From the NCBI GenBank assembly GCA_020249775.1, contig JADCFA010000008.1, positions 1 through 64,000 on the forward strand: a stretch of DNA of 64,000 nt, read 5' to 3'. This DNA is from Roseomonas sp. (GTDB lineage: Bacteria; Pseudomonadota; Alphaproteobacteria; Acetobacterales; Acetobacteraceae). Shown in pieces: positions 44,513 through 52,414 of this stretch. The stretch's first letter is position 1; each line of letters opens with the position of its first letter. The translations under genes and the position numbers were made by a program. The notes beneath the pieces are model-generated. The model searched no databases. It was given only the letters and a program-made list of their open reading frames with translations, and was not told the DNA's origin.

Positions 44513-46909
44513 TCAGGCGATGGTGCCAAGCGCGCGCAGAATGCGCTCTGGCGTGAAGGGCTGTTCATGCACGCGGGCCTTGAAGGGCTTCAGCGCATCA
44601 TTGATGGCGTTCATGATGGCCGCTGGCGCGCCGGCGGTGCCGGCTTCTCCAGCGCCCTTGGCGCCAAGCAAGGATTCGCGCGTTGGCGTTTCCACATGGC
44701 CAACATGGATTTCGGGCATTTCCGCCGACATGGGCACTAGATAATCGGCGAGCGTCGTGGTCAGCAGATTGCCTTCCGCATCATAGATGCAATGTTCGTA
44801 AAGCGCGCCACCAATACCCTGCACAATGCCGCCGCGCACCTGTTCATCCACCAAAAGCGGGTTCACGACGCGGCCGCAATCTTCAACGCACCAATGTTCC
44901 AGCAGTTTCACCATGCCGGTGGCGGGGTCCACTTCAACCCAGCTTGCCTGGATGCCATTGGTGAAGGCGAAGGGGTATTCCTTGGTGATGAAATGGCGCG
45001 TCTGCACCAATTCGCGCTGCAATTCCTTGGGCAGGGTATCGCCGCGGAAATAGACGATACGGCCCAGGTCAAACAGCGTCATGCGCGGCTTGCCGCTGGC
45101 CCTGTCCGTGATTTCACCCATCACGATATCAAGTGTATCTGGCGCTGCTTGCAGCATGGCGCCGGCGACTTCCAGGATCTGCTGCTTGAGCGCAATGGCC
45201 GATTGCAGCGCCGCTTCCCCACCAATCCCCGCACCACGACACGCCCAGGTTCCGCCGCCATAAGGCGTGGTCTGCGTATCGCCAGTGATGATCTTGACGC
45301 GATTGACCGGCACGCCCACGCCGTGTGCGACGATCTGCGCCAGAATCGCCTCGGTCCCTTGGCCCTGTTCCGTGACGCCAGAGGAAGCAACAATGGACCC
45401 ATCCGGGTCCATCCGCACCGTGCAGCCATCCTGCGCGGAAATGCGCGCGCCACCAATGCCATACATGAAGGGTGAGGGATTGGTCAGTTCAATGAAGGAA
45501 GCAAAGCCAATGCCGCGATAAACGCCGCGCTGGCGTGCTTCTGCCTGATCCGCGCGAATGCGGTCCAGCGGCACCATATCCAGCAACTTGTTCAGCGAAG
45601 CGTGATGCGACAGCCCCTCAAACCGCATGCCGGGCGGTGAGGTATAGGGATAGGCATCATCACGAATAAGATTGCGCCGGCGTATCTCCACCGGGTCCAT
45701 GCCGAGCGCCTCGGCGGCCAGATCCATCAGCCCTTCCGTGACCGCGGTCGCAATGGGATGACCTACAGCGCGATATTGGCAGGTTGGTGTCTTGTTCTGC
45801 AGCACAACCGTGGTGGTGCAGCGGTAATTCTTGAAATCATAGGGACCGCCGCAAAGATTGACGACCTGATTGCCTTCGATCGCGCTCGTGCGCGGATAGA
45901 CGGAATAGGGGCCAATCCCCGTCAGATCATCAATGTCAAAGGCGAGCACGCGGCCTTCCGCATCCACGGCAAGGCGCCCCTTGATGCGATGATCGCGCGC
46001 ATGAATATCGCTCACGAAGGATTCGAACCGGTCAGCCACGAATTTCACCGGCCGGCCCATGATGCGCGCCATGGCGGCGATTGCGACCTCATCCGGATAG
46101 ACATGCACCTTGATGCCGAAGCTGCCGCCAACATCCTTGCAGATCACCCGGACATCGCCTTCCTTCATGCGAAGCTGCTTGGCGAAGACGCCCTGCATCA
46201 TATGCGGCGCCTGGGTCGAGTGATACACCGTCAGTGTTTCATCGGCTGGGTTGTAATCCGCGATGATGGAACGCGGTTCCAGCGTCACACCCGTATGTCG
46301 GCCGGTGACAAAGCGCGCCTCCACCACCTTATGCGCAGACGCGAAAGCCGCGGCGACATCACCGGTTTCAGCCGTGCGGGTGAACACCAGATTATCACCC
46401 AATTCCGGATGGATAACGACCGCGCCAGAGGCGAGCGCCGTTTCCATATCGGTCTGCGCAGGCAAGGCTACAAAATCCACCTGCAACGCGGCCACGCCAT
46501 CTTCAGCGGCGGCGCGGCTTTCCGCGACCACCGCCACAATCGGCTCCCCCTGCCAGGTGGCGCGGGTGAGCGGCAGCGGATATTGCGGCGCGGATTTCAT
46601 GCCCTTCAAATGGTCAAGCGTCGCCACCCAAGGGTCACAGATTTTCGCCAGATCATGGCCTGTAAAGACGCGCACCACCCCCGGTACGGCCTTGGCGCGC
46701 GCCGTATCAATGGCGCTGATTTGAGCATGCGCATGGGGGCTGCGCAGAAACGCCGCATGCAGCATGCGCGGCAGTGTCACATCATCCGTGTAGGTCGCGC
46801 GCCCCTGTACCAGCTTCGGCACATTGGGGCGCGGCACGGATCGCCCGATATAGGAATTGGGTAAATCCGCGCGCGAAAGGCCGATGGAAGCAGGCGTAAT
46901 CTCGTTCAT
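44513..46909 (-). CDS. Xanthine dehydrogenase/CO dehydrogenase-family molybdenum hydroxylase, large subunit
   Basis: 798 residues, normal for CoxL-like subunits. The start IGRSVPRPNVPKLVQGRATYTDDVTLPRMLHAAFLRSPHAHAQI, the cofactor region CQYRAVGHPIATAVTEGLMDLAAEALGMDPVEIRRRN, the TEQGQGTEAILAQIVA block and the proposed catalytic Glu in GAKGAGEAGTAGAPAAIMNAI are visible. The AYRCSFR motif of true CO dehydrogenase is absent, so CO oxidation is unlikely. The enzyme hydroxylates an aromatic or heterocyclic carbon using molybdopterin cytosine dinucleotide. It overlaps the FeS subunit gene by 4 bases. The substrate is unknown. Confidence 0.9.
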   Translation of the reverse strand: MNEITPASIGLSRADLPNSYIGRSVPRPNVPKLVQGRATYTDDVTLPRMLHAAFLRSPHAHAQISAIDTARAKAVPGVVRVFTGHDLAKICDPWVATLDHLKGMKSAPQYPLPLTRATWQGEPIVAVVAESRAAAEDGVAALQVDFVALPAQTDMETALASGAVVIHPELGDNLVFTRTAETGDVAAAFASAHKVVEARFVTGRHTGVTLEPRSIIADYNPADETLTVYHSTQAPHMMQGVFAKQLRMKEGDVRVICKDVGGSFGIKVHVYPDEVAIAAMARIMGRPVKFVADRFESFVSDIHARDHRIKGRLAVDAEGRVLAFDIDDLTGIGPYSVYPRTSAIEGNQVVNLCGGPYDFKNYRCTTTVVLQNKTPTCQYRAVGHPIATAVTEGLMDLAAEALGMDPVEIRRRNLIRDDAYPYTSPPGMRFEGLSHHASLNKLLDMVPLDRIRADQAEARQRGVYRGIGFASFIELTNPSPFMYGIGGARISAQDGCTVRMDPDGSIVASSGVTEQGQGTEAILAQIVAHGVGVPVNRVKIITGDTQTTPYGGGTWACRGAGIGGEAALQSAIALKQQILEVAGAMLQAAPDTLDIVMGEITDRASGKPRMTLFDLGRIVYFRGDTLPKELQRELVQTRHFITKEYPFAFTNGIQASWVEVDPATGMVKLLEHWCVEDCGRVVNPLLVDEQVRGGIVQGIGGALYEHCIYDAEGNLLTTTLADYLVPMSAEMPEIHVGHVETPTRESLLGAKGAGEAGTAGAPAAIMNAINDALKPFKARVHEQPFTPERILRALGTIA

Positions 46910-47379
46910 GGCTTTGCACCCCTGGAGCGCAAGGTATCTTCAACGGCATCCACAATCGCCTGATAGCCCGTGCAACGGCAGTAATTGCCCGAAAGATATT
47001 CGCGGATTTCACCCCGCGTTGGGCTGCCGCTCTCGGCGAGCAATTCAGCCGCCGTCATCACCATGCCCGGCGTGCAAAAACCGCATTGCGCCGCATTGCG
47101 CGCGACGAAAGCCGCCTGCAAATCCGCAACCTCGCCACTTTCGGAAAGGCCTTCAATCGTCACGACATCAGCGCCATCGAGCGAAGCCGCAAGAATCAGG
47201 CAACCGCGCATGATCTTGCCATTGACCCGCAAGGTGCAGGCGCCGCAAACGCCATGCTCGCAGCCCGCATGCGAACCCGTCAGGCCCAGATCAAGCCGGA
47301 GAAAATCAATCAGATGGCGGCGCGGTTCCACATGGCGTGTTACCTTCTCGCCATTCACGGTCAGCGTAATCGGGATCAT
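46906..47379 (-). CDS. Molybdenum hydroxylase [2Fe-2S] subunit, CoxS-like
   Basis: 157 residues. The plant-ferredoxin-type cluster Cys are in GCEHGVCGACTLRVNG, and the second cluster's Cys are in CGFCTPGMVMTAAELL and NYCRCTGYQAIVDAV. It moves electrons from the Mo centre to FAD. It overlaps the genes on both sides by 4 bases. Confidence 0.94.
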   Translation of the reverse strand: MIPITLTVNGEKVTRHVEPRRHLIDFLRLDLGLTGSHAGCEHGVCGACTLRVNGKIMRGCLILAASLDGADVVTIEGLSESGEVADLQAAFVARNAAQCGFCTPGMVMTAAELLAESGSPTRGEIREYLSGNYCRCTGYQAIVDAVEDTLRSRGAKP

Positions 47380-48242
47380 GCCGCTTGCACTTTCGGGTTC
47401 AGAAAACCGAGCAAAACGCGCTCCGTCAGCACACGCGCCAGATGGCGCTTCATCTCCGGCGGACCGTGCAAATCTCGCGGCGGGTCCAGATCCTCGGTGA
47501 GTGCTTGCTGCGCGGCGGTGATGCTCGCGCGGTCAAGGCTGCGCCCTTCCAGCGCGCGAGACGCGGCGGCGGCCAGCACAGGGATATTGCCGACACCGAA
47601 ATATGCCAAGCGTGGCGCCACAACGCGCCCGGCATCGAAGGCCAAGGTGGCGGCAAGCCCCGCCATGGCGTAATCGCCGGACCGGCGCGCAATTTCCTCA
47701 ATGGCGCCAAGGCGCTTGGTCAGCGGAATTTCGACAGCGGCGATGATTTCCTGCGCCTCGAGTGCGGTTTGCAGCAGATCGGTGAAAAACGCTGTCGCGG
47801 GAATACGGCGTTCGCCCTTGGCGGATGCCGTGATTACCGTGGCGTCAAGCGCGATCATGCAGGCAGGCAATTCCGCCGCCGGATCTGCATAGGCAAGGCT
47901 GCCACCAATCGTGCCGCGATTGCGAATGGCCGGATGCGCAATCAGCGGCGCCGCCGCCGCCAGTAATGGCGCATGCGCCTTGACCAGGGGATTGCGGCAG
48001 AGATCGGCATGGAGTGTCAGCGCCCCGAGCCGTAGCGCTTCGCCCCGCACAGAAATGCCGCGCAATTCGTCAATGCCGGTAATGTCTATCAGCGTGCCTG
48101 GTTCAGAAAGGCGGAAAGCAAGCGTCGCCAAAAGGGTCTGACCGCCAGCAATGATCTGGCCAGCGCTTCCATGCGCCTGCAGGGCGGACCAAAGCTCAGC
48201 CAGAGTCTTGGCGCGCAGATAACCCATGGCAGGCCATTTCAT
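47376..48242 (-). CDS. Molybdenum hydroxylase FAD subunit, CoxM-like
   Basis: 288 residues from the ATG at 48242 (MKWPAMGYLRAKTLAELWSALQ), preceded by GGGGAGTCATTGC. An in-frame ATG at 48281 has no such site. FAD-binding motifs are IIAGGQTLLATLAFR and TIGGSLAYADPAAELPACMIAL. It passes electrons to an unknown acceptor. It is the first gene of the M-S-L order, followed by dctPQM. A TTGACA hexamer on the minus strand (48301-48296) is a candidate -35 box for the operon. Confidence 0.9.
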   Translation of the reverse strand: MKWPAMGYLRAKTLAELWSALQAHGSAGQIIAGGQTLLATLAFRLSEPGTLIDITGIDELRGISVRGEALRLGALTLHADLCRNPLVKAHAPLLAAAAPLIAHPAIRNRGTIGGSLAYADPAAELPACMIALDATVITASAKGERRIPATAFFTDLLQTALEAQEIIAAVEIPLTKRLGAIEEIARRSGDYAMAGLAATLAFDAGRVVAPRLAYFGVGNIPVLAAAASRALEGRSLDRASITAAQQALTEDLDPPRDLHGPPEMKRHLARVLTERVLLGFLNPKVQAA

Positions 48243-48295
48243 GCAATGACTCCCCGGTTTTGTGTTGCGCGCTTTGATCATTTGCAGGGGCAGCT

Positions 48296-48301
48296 TGTCA
48301 A
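48296..48301 (-). promoter_or_regulatory. Candidate -35 box for the coxMSL-dctPQM operon
   Basis: The minus strand reads TTGACA at 48301-48296, a consensus -35 hexamer. The matching -10 about 17 bases on (ATCAAA, 48278-48273) is poor, so the call is tentative. Confidence 0.35.
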
Positions 48302-48328
48302 GCGAGGCGCTTGCGGATCAAGGTTTTG

Positions 48329-48362
48329 AAAATTCAGTAATTTTAGCCAAGCTGAAGCTTCA
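48329..48362. promoter_or_regulatory. Two adjacent palindromes, possible operator
   Basis: AAAATT and AATTTT flank CAGT (48329-48344), and 8 bases later comes the perfect 10-base palindrome TGAAGCTTCA (48353-48362). Both lie between divergent operons and could be regulator sites. Confidence 0.35.
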
Positions 48363-48476
48363 CTTGATCGGCGCGTATCGTGGATGGCCTACCCCGAACA
48401 GCCGGCGATGCGCCTGGCATTGGCTTCAAGACTGGTTGCGATTGCCCAGCCTGACGCCGTCCAATTGGGCGGGTTA

Positions 48477-48506
48477 TTGCCTAAAATACATTTTTTTGCC
48501 TAATTT
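48477..48506 (+). promoter_or_regulatory. Candidate promoter of the ABC importer operon
   Basis: TTGCCT (48477-48482) and TAATTT (48501-48506) are 18 bases apart, close to a sigma-70 promoter. TTGCCTAA is repeated at 48477 and 48496, about two helical turns apart, so the site may also bind a regulator. Confidence 0.45.
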
Positions 48507-48567
48507 CTGATCACAGGATATCCTTGTCCGAAAGAATATCGTGTTTTTTGCGCCCCGGCTCGCTGGT

Positions 48568-48606
48568 ATGAAAGTTGCTGCTCAATGTCCGGATTGGGGA
48601 GAGTGA
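48568..48606 (+). other. Possible 12-codon leader ORF
   Basis: ATG at 48568 opens a 12-residue frame (MKVAAQCPDWGE) that stops with TGA at 48604-48606, inside the ribosome site of the next gene. It has no good ribosome site itself. It could couple translation to the ATPase gene or be chance. Confidence 0.2.
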
Positions 48607-48610
48607 AACT

Positions 48611-49696
48611 CTGAATAGTTCCGCACAACGCACAACTTCGCAGCAGTTGCTGCTGAACGGCATTGTCCATAGCTATGGCAATGCGCGCGCCGTTGATGAC
48701 GTTACCTTGGAAGTCAAGGCTGGCGAATTGGTCGCCCTGCTGGGGCCATCGGGCTGCGGCAAGACGACGCTGCTCCGCATTGTCGCGGGCTTTATTCGTC
48801 AGGCTTCCGGGCAGGTGGTGATTGGTGATCGTGCCGTTGATGATCTGCCGCCCAATCTGCGCGAAGTCGGCATTGTTTTCCAGAATTACGCGCTTTTCCC
48901 GCATATGACGGTGGCCGAAAACATCGCCTATGGCCTGGTGGCGCGTGGTGTGGGCAAGGCAGAACAGCGCGCGCGCGTGGCCGAGATGCTCGCCACTGTC
49001 CGCATGGAGGGTTTCGCGGATCGCAAGCCCAGGCAATTATCGGGCGGTCAGCAGCAGCGCATCGCGCTTGCGCGTGCCTTGGCAGTGCAGCCGCGTATCC
49101 TATTGCTGGATGAACCCTTCGCCGCTTTGGACAAGAATCTGCGCCTTGATATGCAGATCGAAATCAAGCGCCTGCAACGCCAATTTGGCCTTACCGCCAT
49201 TCTGGTCACGCATGATCAGGAAGAAGCCATGTCCATCGCCGATCGCATCGCGGTGATGAACGGCGGCAGGATTGAGCAATTGGGCACGCCGGTTGCGATC
49301 TATGACGAACCGGCGACCCCCTTCGTCAATAGCTTCATCGGGTCATCGAATATCCTTGATGGTATCGTTGAAGATGGTTGCATCAGGCTTGCCGTGGGCG
49401 CGACGCTCTCCTGCAAGACGCAGAACCTGCCGCAGGGGAAGCCGGTGCAGGTTTCCATCCGGCCTGAGCAATTGATGCTGGTGCGTGACGCCGCGCCGGA
49501 TCGCTTCCCGGTCACGCTGACACTCAGCCTGCCGATTGGTGGGCAATTGATCCATGATGTCGCGGCTGCTGATGGCACCACGCTCAAGATCGCGACCGCG
49601 CGGCATCCGGGCGATACTTCCTCCTTGCCCGGCACCTGGCATTGCGCGCTAACGCCAGAAGCGCGGCCCTCGATCTTTCCCCTAGCCACCCCGTAA
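48611..49696 (+). CDS. ABC importer ATPase, PotA/FbpC-like, probable CTG start
   Basis: About 361 residues. Walker A GPSGCGKTTLLR, Q-loop VFQNYALFPHM, signature LSGGQQQRIALARALA, Walker B ILLLDEPFAALDKNLR and switch His VTHDQEEAM are intact. A TOBE-type C-terminus includes VQVSIRPEQLMLVR. The frame has no ATG or GTG near the expected start. CTG at 48611 lies 7 bases after GGGGAGAG (48596-48603), the best ribosome site in the region. TTG at 48575 and TTG at 48647 are alternatives with poorer sites. It is the first gene of a four-gene importer for polyamines, ferric iron or a similar small solute. Confidence 0.85.
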   Translation: MNSSAQRTTSQQLLLNGIVHSYGNARAVDDVTLEVKAGELVALLGPSGCGKTTLLRIVAGFIRQASGQVVIGDRAVDDLPPNLREVGIVFQNYALFPHMTVAENIAYGLVARGVGKAEQRARVAEMLATVRMEGFADRKPRQLSGGQQQRIALARALAVQPRILLLDEPFAALDKNLRLDMQIEIKRLQRQFGLTAILVTHDQEEAMSIADRIAVMNGGRIEQLGTPVAIYDEPATPFVNSFIGSSNILDGIVEDGCIRLAVGATLSCKTQNLPQGKPVQVSIRPEQLMLVRDAAPDRFPVTLTLSLPIGGQLIHDVAAADGTTLKIATARHPGDTSSLPGTWHCALTPEARPSIFPLATP

Positions 49697-49714
49697 ACCT
49701 CCAGGAGAATTCCC

Positions 49715-50728
49715 ATGGCTTCCAGACGCCTATTCCTTGCCGGCCTGGCCGGTGCGCTTGCCGCGCCCAGCATTGCGCGCGCTTCCGGTTCCATGACCGC
49801 CGCGATCTATCCCGGCACCTGGGATGAGGCCTATCGCGAAATCGTGGCCCCCCTGCTGCGTCAGCGCCATAATGTGAGTGTTTCCTTCGATCCGCTTTTC
49901 GCCGTGGATCAGGTCGCCAAGGTGCGCGCCGCGCGCGGTGTGGCCCCGTTTGATTGCTTCGTGCTGGATCCTGGGCCGGCAGCGGCAGCGCGTCAGGCGG
50001 GCCTGTTTGAACCGATTGACCCGCGACTGATCACCAATGCGAGCAAGCTGCCCGCCGGCATGCTGACCGCCGATTCCGCGACAGTGAATGTGCAGATTGT
50101 CGGCATTTGCTACAATCCGAAGAAATTTCCCGAGCCGCCGAAAAGCTGGGCCGATTTGTTCCGCTCGCCTTATGTGGAACGCCTTGGCCTTACCGGCTTT
50201 CAGACCACGTTCGGCACGGTGTCGCTGATTGAAATGGCCAAAGTCTTTGGCGGATCAATTGAAAATATCGAACCGATTTTCGCCAAGCTGCGCGAAGCCT
50301 TGCCCAAGGTTGCCGCTGTTTCCACACCGGCCGCCCTGCCGGGCCTGTTCCAGCAAGGCCAGATTGATATCATGTACACCAACACCAATAACGCGGCGAC
50401 GCTGAAGGCCCGCGGCGTTGACATTGCCTTTGTCGCACCAAGCGAAGGGGCAATTACCTTCGCCACCACGCTGCACATCGTGAAGGGCGCCGAAAACAAG
50501 GCCAATGCGCATCGCTATATTGACGTTGCCCTTTCCGCAGAGGCGCAAAGCCGACTGCAATTGTCGCCCTTCAACATGATTCCCGTGAATAAGGATGTGC
50601 AGCTGACCCCCAATCTGGACATCAAGTCGCTTGATGAATTGTCCAAGATGGTCACGCATGATTGGAATGTGATCAACCCGCGCCGTGCTGCCTGGATTGA
50701 TCGCTTCAACCGCGAGATCACGAAGTAA
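49715..50728 (+). CDS. ABC binding protein, spermidine/putrescine or iron type
   Basis: 337 residues. The signal peptide begins MASRRLFLAGLAGALAAPSIARA. The mature part has the family 1 pattern MTAAIYPGTWDEAYREIVAPLL, QVAKVRAARGVAPFDCFVLD, GICYNPKKFPEPPKSWADLF and MYTNTNNAATLKARGVDIAFVAPSEGAI. The ATG follows CAGGAGAATTCCC. I see no clear iron-binding Tyr pair or polyamine-specific motif, so the ligand is open. The gap to the ATPase stop is 18 bases. Confidence 0.88.
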   Translation: MASRRLFLAGLAGALAAPSIARASGSMTAAIYPGTWDEAYREIVAPLLRQRHNVSVSFDPLFAVDQVAKVRAARGVAPFDCFVLDPGPAAAARQAGLFEPIDPRLITNASKLPAGMLTADSATVNVQIVGICYNPKKFPEPPKSWADLFRSPYVERLGLTGFQTTFGTVSLIEMAKVFGGSIENIEPIFAKLREALPKVAAVSTPAALPGLFQQGQIDIMYTNTNNAATLKARGVDIAFVAPSEGAITFATTLHIVKGAENKANAHRYIDVALSAEAQSRLQLSPFNMIPVNKDVQLTPNLDIKSLDELSKMVTHDWNVINPRRAAWIDRFNREITK

Positions 50729-50732
50729 AGCC

Positions 50733-51566
50733 ATGCGCGCAGCGGCGGTGGATTGGCGTCTGGCGGCGCCATTGGGGATTGTCTATCTCGCGCTTTTCGC
50801 GGCACCGCTGCTGTTGTTGCTTGGCATCTCGCTCCATGCTGATCAGGATTTGCAGCAATGGGGCCTGGATAATTGGACCAAATTCTGGGGTGATGCCTTT
50901 TATCGCGGCGTCGTTTGGGACACGCTTCGCCTTGGCGTGGCGGCAGTGCTCGCGACATCGTTATTCGCCTGGCCGCTTGCGGTATTTTTCTGCAATGCCA
51001 GCCCGCGCACGCAGAAAATCCTGATCTTCATCATCCTGCTGCCGCTGCTGACCTCAGTTGTTATTCGCACCTTCGCCTGGATTGTGATTCTGGCGCGGGA
51101 AGGGCTGGTCAATCAGGTGGTGCTCGCGCTCGGCCTCAGCGCCACGCCGCTCAGGCTATTGCAGACCGAAACGGGCCTGATCCTTGCCCTCATGCAAATC
51201 GAAATGCCGCTGATGCTGCTGCCCTTGATCTCCGTCATGCGTGGGCTTGATCCGAATCTGATGGATGCGTCACGCGCCTTGGGGGCAGGGATGTGGCGGA
51301 GCTTCTTTCGCGTCATCCTGCCGCTCAGCCTGCCGGGTTGGATCGCTGGCGCCACGCTGGTTTTCGCTTCCGCCTGCACGGCCTTCATTTCGCAATCTGT
51401 CATTGGGGGTGCGCGGCTGGTGTATCTGCCATCGCTGATCTGGCAGCAAGCCATGGTGGTTTATGATTGGCCCTTTGCTGCCGTCTGTTCGGTGACGCTG
51501 CTATTCACCGTGCTTGCCGGGATCATGATGCTGAATTGGCTTGGCCGCTATGCAAGGACCGATTGA
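50733..51566 (+). CDS. ABC importer permease, PotB-like
   Basis: 277 residues from the ATG at 50733, 4 bases after the binding-protein stop; an in-frame start at 50685 would lie inside that gene. Six membrane segments are visible, beginning LGIVYLALFAAPLLLLLGISLH. The EAA loop is LMDASRALGAGMWRSFFRVILPLSLPG. It is followed without a gap by the second permease. Confidence 0.9.
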   Translation: MRAAAVDWRLAAPLGIVYLALFAAPLLLLLGISLHADQDLQQWGLDNWTKFWGDAFYRGVVWDTLRLGVAAVLATSLFAWPLAVFFCNASPRTQKILIFIILLPLLTSVVIRTFAWIVILAREGLVNQVVLALGLSATPLRLLQTETGLILALMQIEMPLMLLPLISVMRGLDPNLMDASRALGAGMWRSFFRVILPLSLPGWIAGATLVFASACTAFISQSVIGGARLVYLPSLIWQQAMVVYDWPFAAVCSVTLLFTVLAGIMMLNWLGRYARTD

Positions 51567-52388
51567 ATGAGGCAGCGCCGCACCTTTGCTGATCAAAGCT
51601 TTTCGCTGGTCTTTGGCGGGCTCACGCTGCTTGGCCTCTTGATCCTGATCGGTCCGGTTTTCATTGTGCTAATCACGAGTTTTACCACCTCGGCCTCTCT
51701 GAAGTTTCCGCCGCCCGAATTGTCGCTCAGGTGGTATCAGGCCTTGTTTGATGGCACGCGGTCCGCACATATCCATCGCGCTGCGGGCAATTCGCTCTGG
51801 GTCGCCAGCATGGCGACCTTGGGGGCGACCATCCTTGCTGTGCTCGCGGCGCTGGCCATTGGGCGGTCCCGCAAGCCAGCGGCGCGCGCCTTGGAAGCAA
51901 GCTTTCTATCGCCGCTGATCCTGCCCTCCCTTGCCTATGGGCTGGCGACGCTCATGTTCTTCGCGCTGCTGGGGCTTCGCCCATCGCTCACGCATCTGAT
52001 TGGCGGGCATTTGGTAGTGATTGCGCCCTTTGTCTTCCGGACAACCTTGGCGACCGTCACCCAATTGGAACCGGCGCTGTTGGAAAGCTCAGCGAGCCTC
52101 GGCGCTGGGCGGTTCATGACCTTTCGGCGGATCACTCTGCCGCTGATCGCGCCTGGTATTTTCGCCGGCGCCTTCCTCGCCTTTGTGGCGTCCATGGATA
52201 ATGTGCCGGTCTCGCTTTTCCTTTCCAATGCGCGGACGGATATGCTGCCCATCCGCATGTGGGGCATGATGGAAAGCACGCTGGATGTTCGGGTTGCCGC
52301 GGTATCTGGCGTGCTTATTCTGGTGGTGCTGGTGCTGATGTTTGTGATGGATCGGCTGACGGGGCTCACGCGACGGATGAGCTTATAG
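51567..52388 (+). CDS. ABC importer permease, PotC-like
   Basis: 273 residues with six membrane segments (first: LVFGGLTLLGLLILIGPVFIVLITSF). The PotC-like blocks are LKFPPPELSLRWYQALFDG and the EAA loop LESSASLGAGRFMTFRRITLPLIAPG, ending near SMDNVPVSLFLSN. It starts on the base after the first permease's stop. It is the last gene of the importer operon and converges with the kinase gene. Confidence 0.9.
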   Translation: MRQRRTFADQSFSLVFGGLTLLGLLILIGPVFIVLITSFTTSASLKFPPPELSLRWYQALFDGTRSAHIHRAAGNSLWVASMATLGATILAVLAALAIGRSRKPAARALEASFLSPLILPSLAYGLATLMFFALLGLRPSLTHLIGGHLVVIAPFVFRTTLATVTQLEPALLESSASLGAGRFMTFRRITLPLIAPGIFAGAFLAFVASMDNVPVSLFLSNARTDMLPIRMWGMMESTLDVRVAAVSGVLILVVLVLMFVMDRLTGLTRRMSL

Positions 52389-52414
52389 GCATGACGTTGC
52401 AATGCTGAATTTTT

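Larger units (their letters stand above)
48243..48610. other. 368-base divergent intergenic region
   Basis: It separates the coxM start (minus) and the ABC importer ATPase (plus). It contains a TTGACA for the minus strand (48301-48296) and the palindromes AAAATT-CAGT-AATTTT (48329-48344) and TGAAGCTTCA (48353-48362). Two TTGCCTAA direct repeats lie 19 bases apart (48477 and 48496), and the second half is AT-rich. No gene longer than the tiny ORF at 48568 was recognised. Confidence 0.6.

Noticed and set aside
45758-46864. Long plus-strand open frame (368 codons)
   Set aside because: Antisense to the molybdenum hydroxylase large subunit; no family pattern.
44513-48242. True CO dehydrogenase (coxMSL)
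   Set aside because: The large subunit lacks the AYRCSFR active-site motif, so only the wider hydroxylase family is supported.
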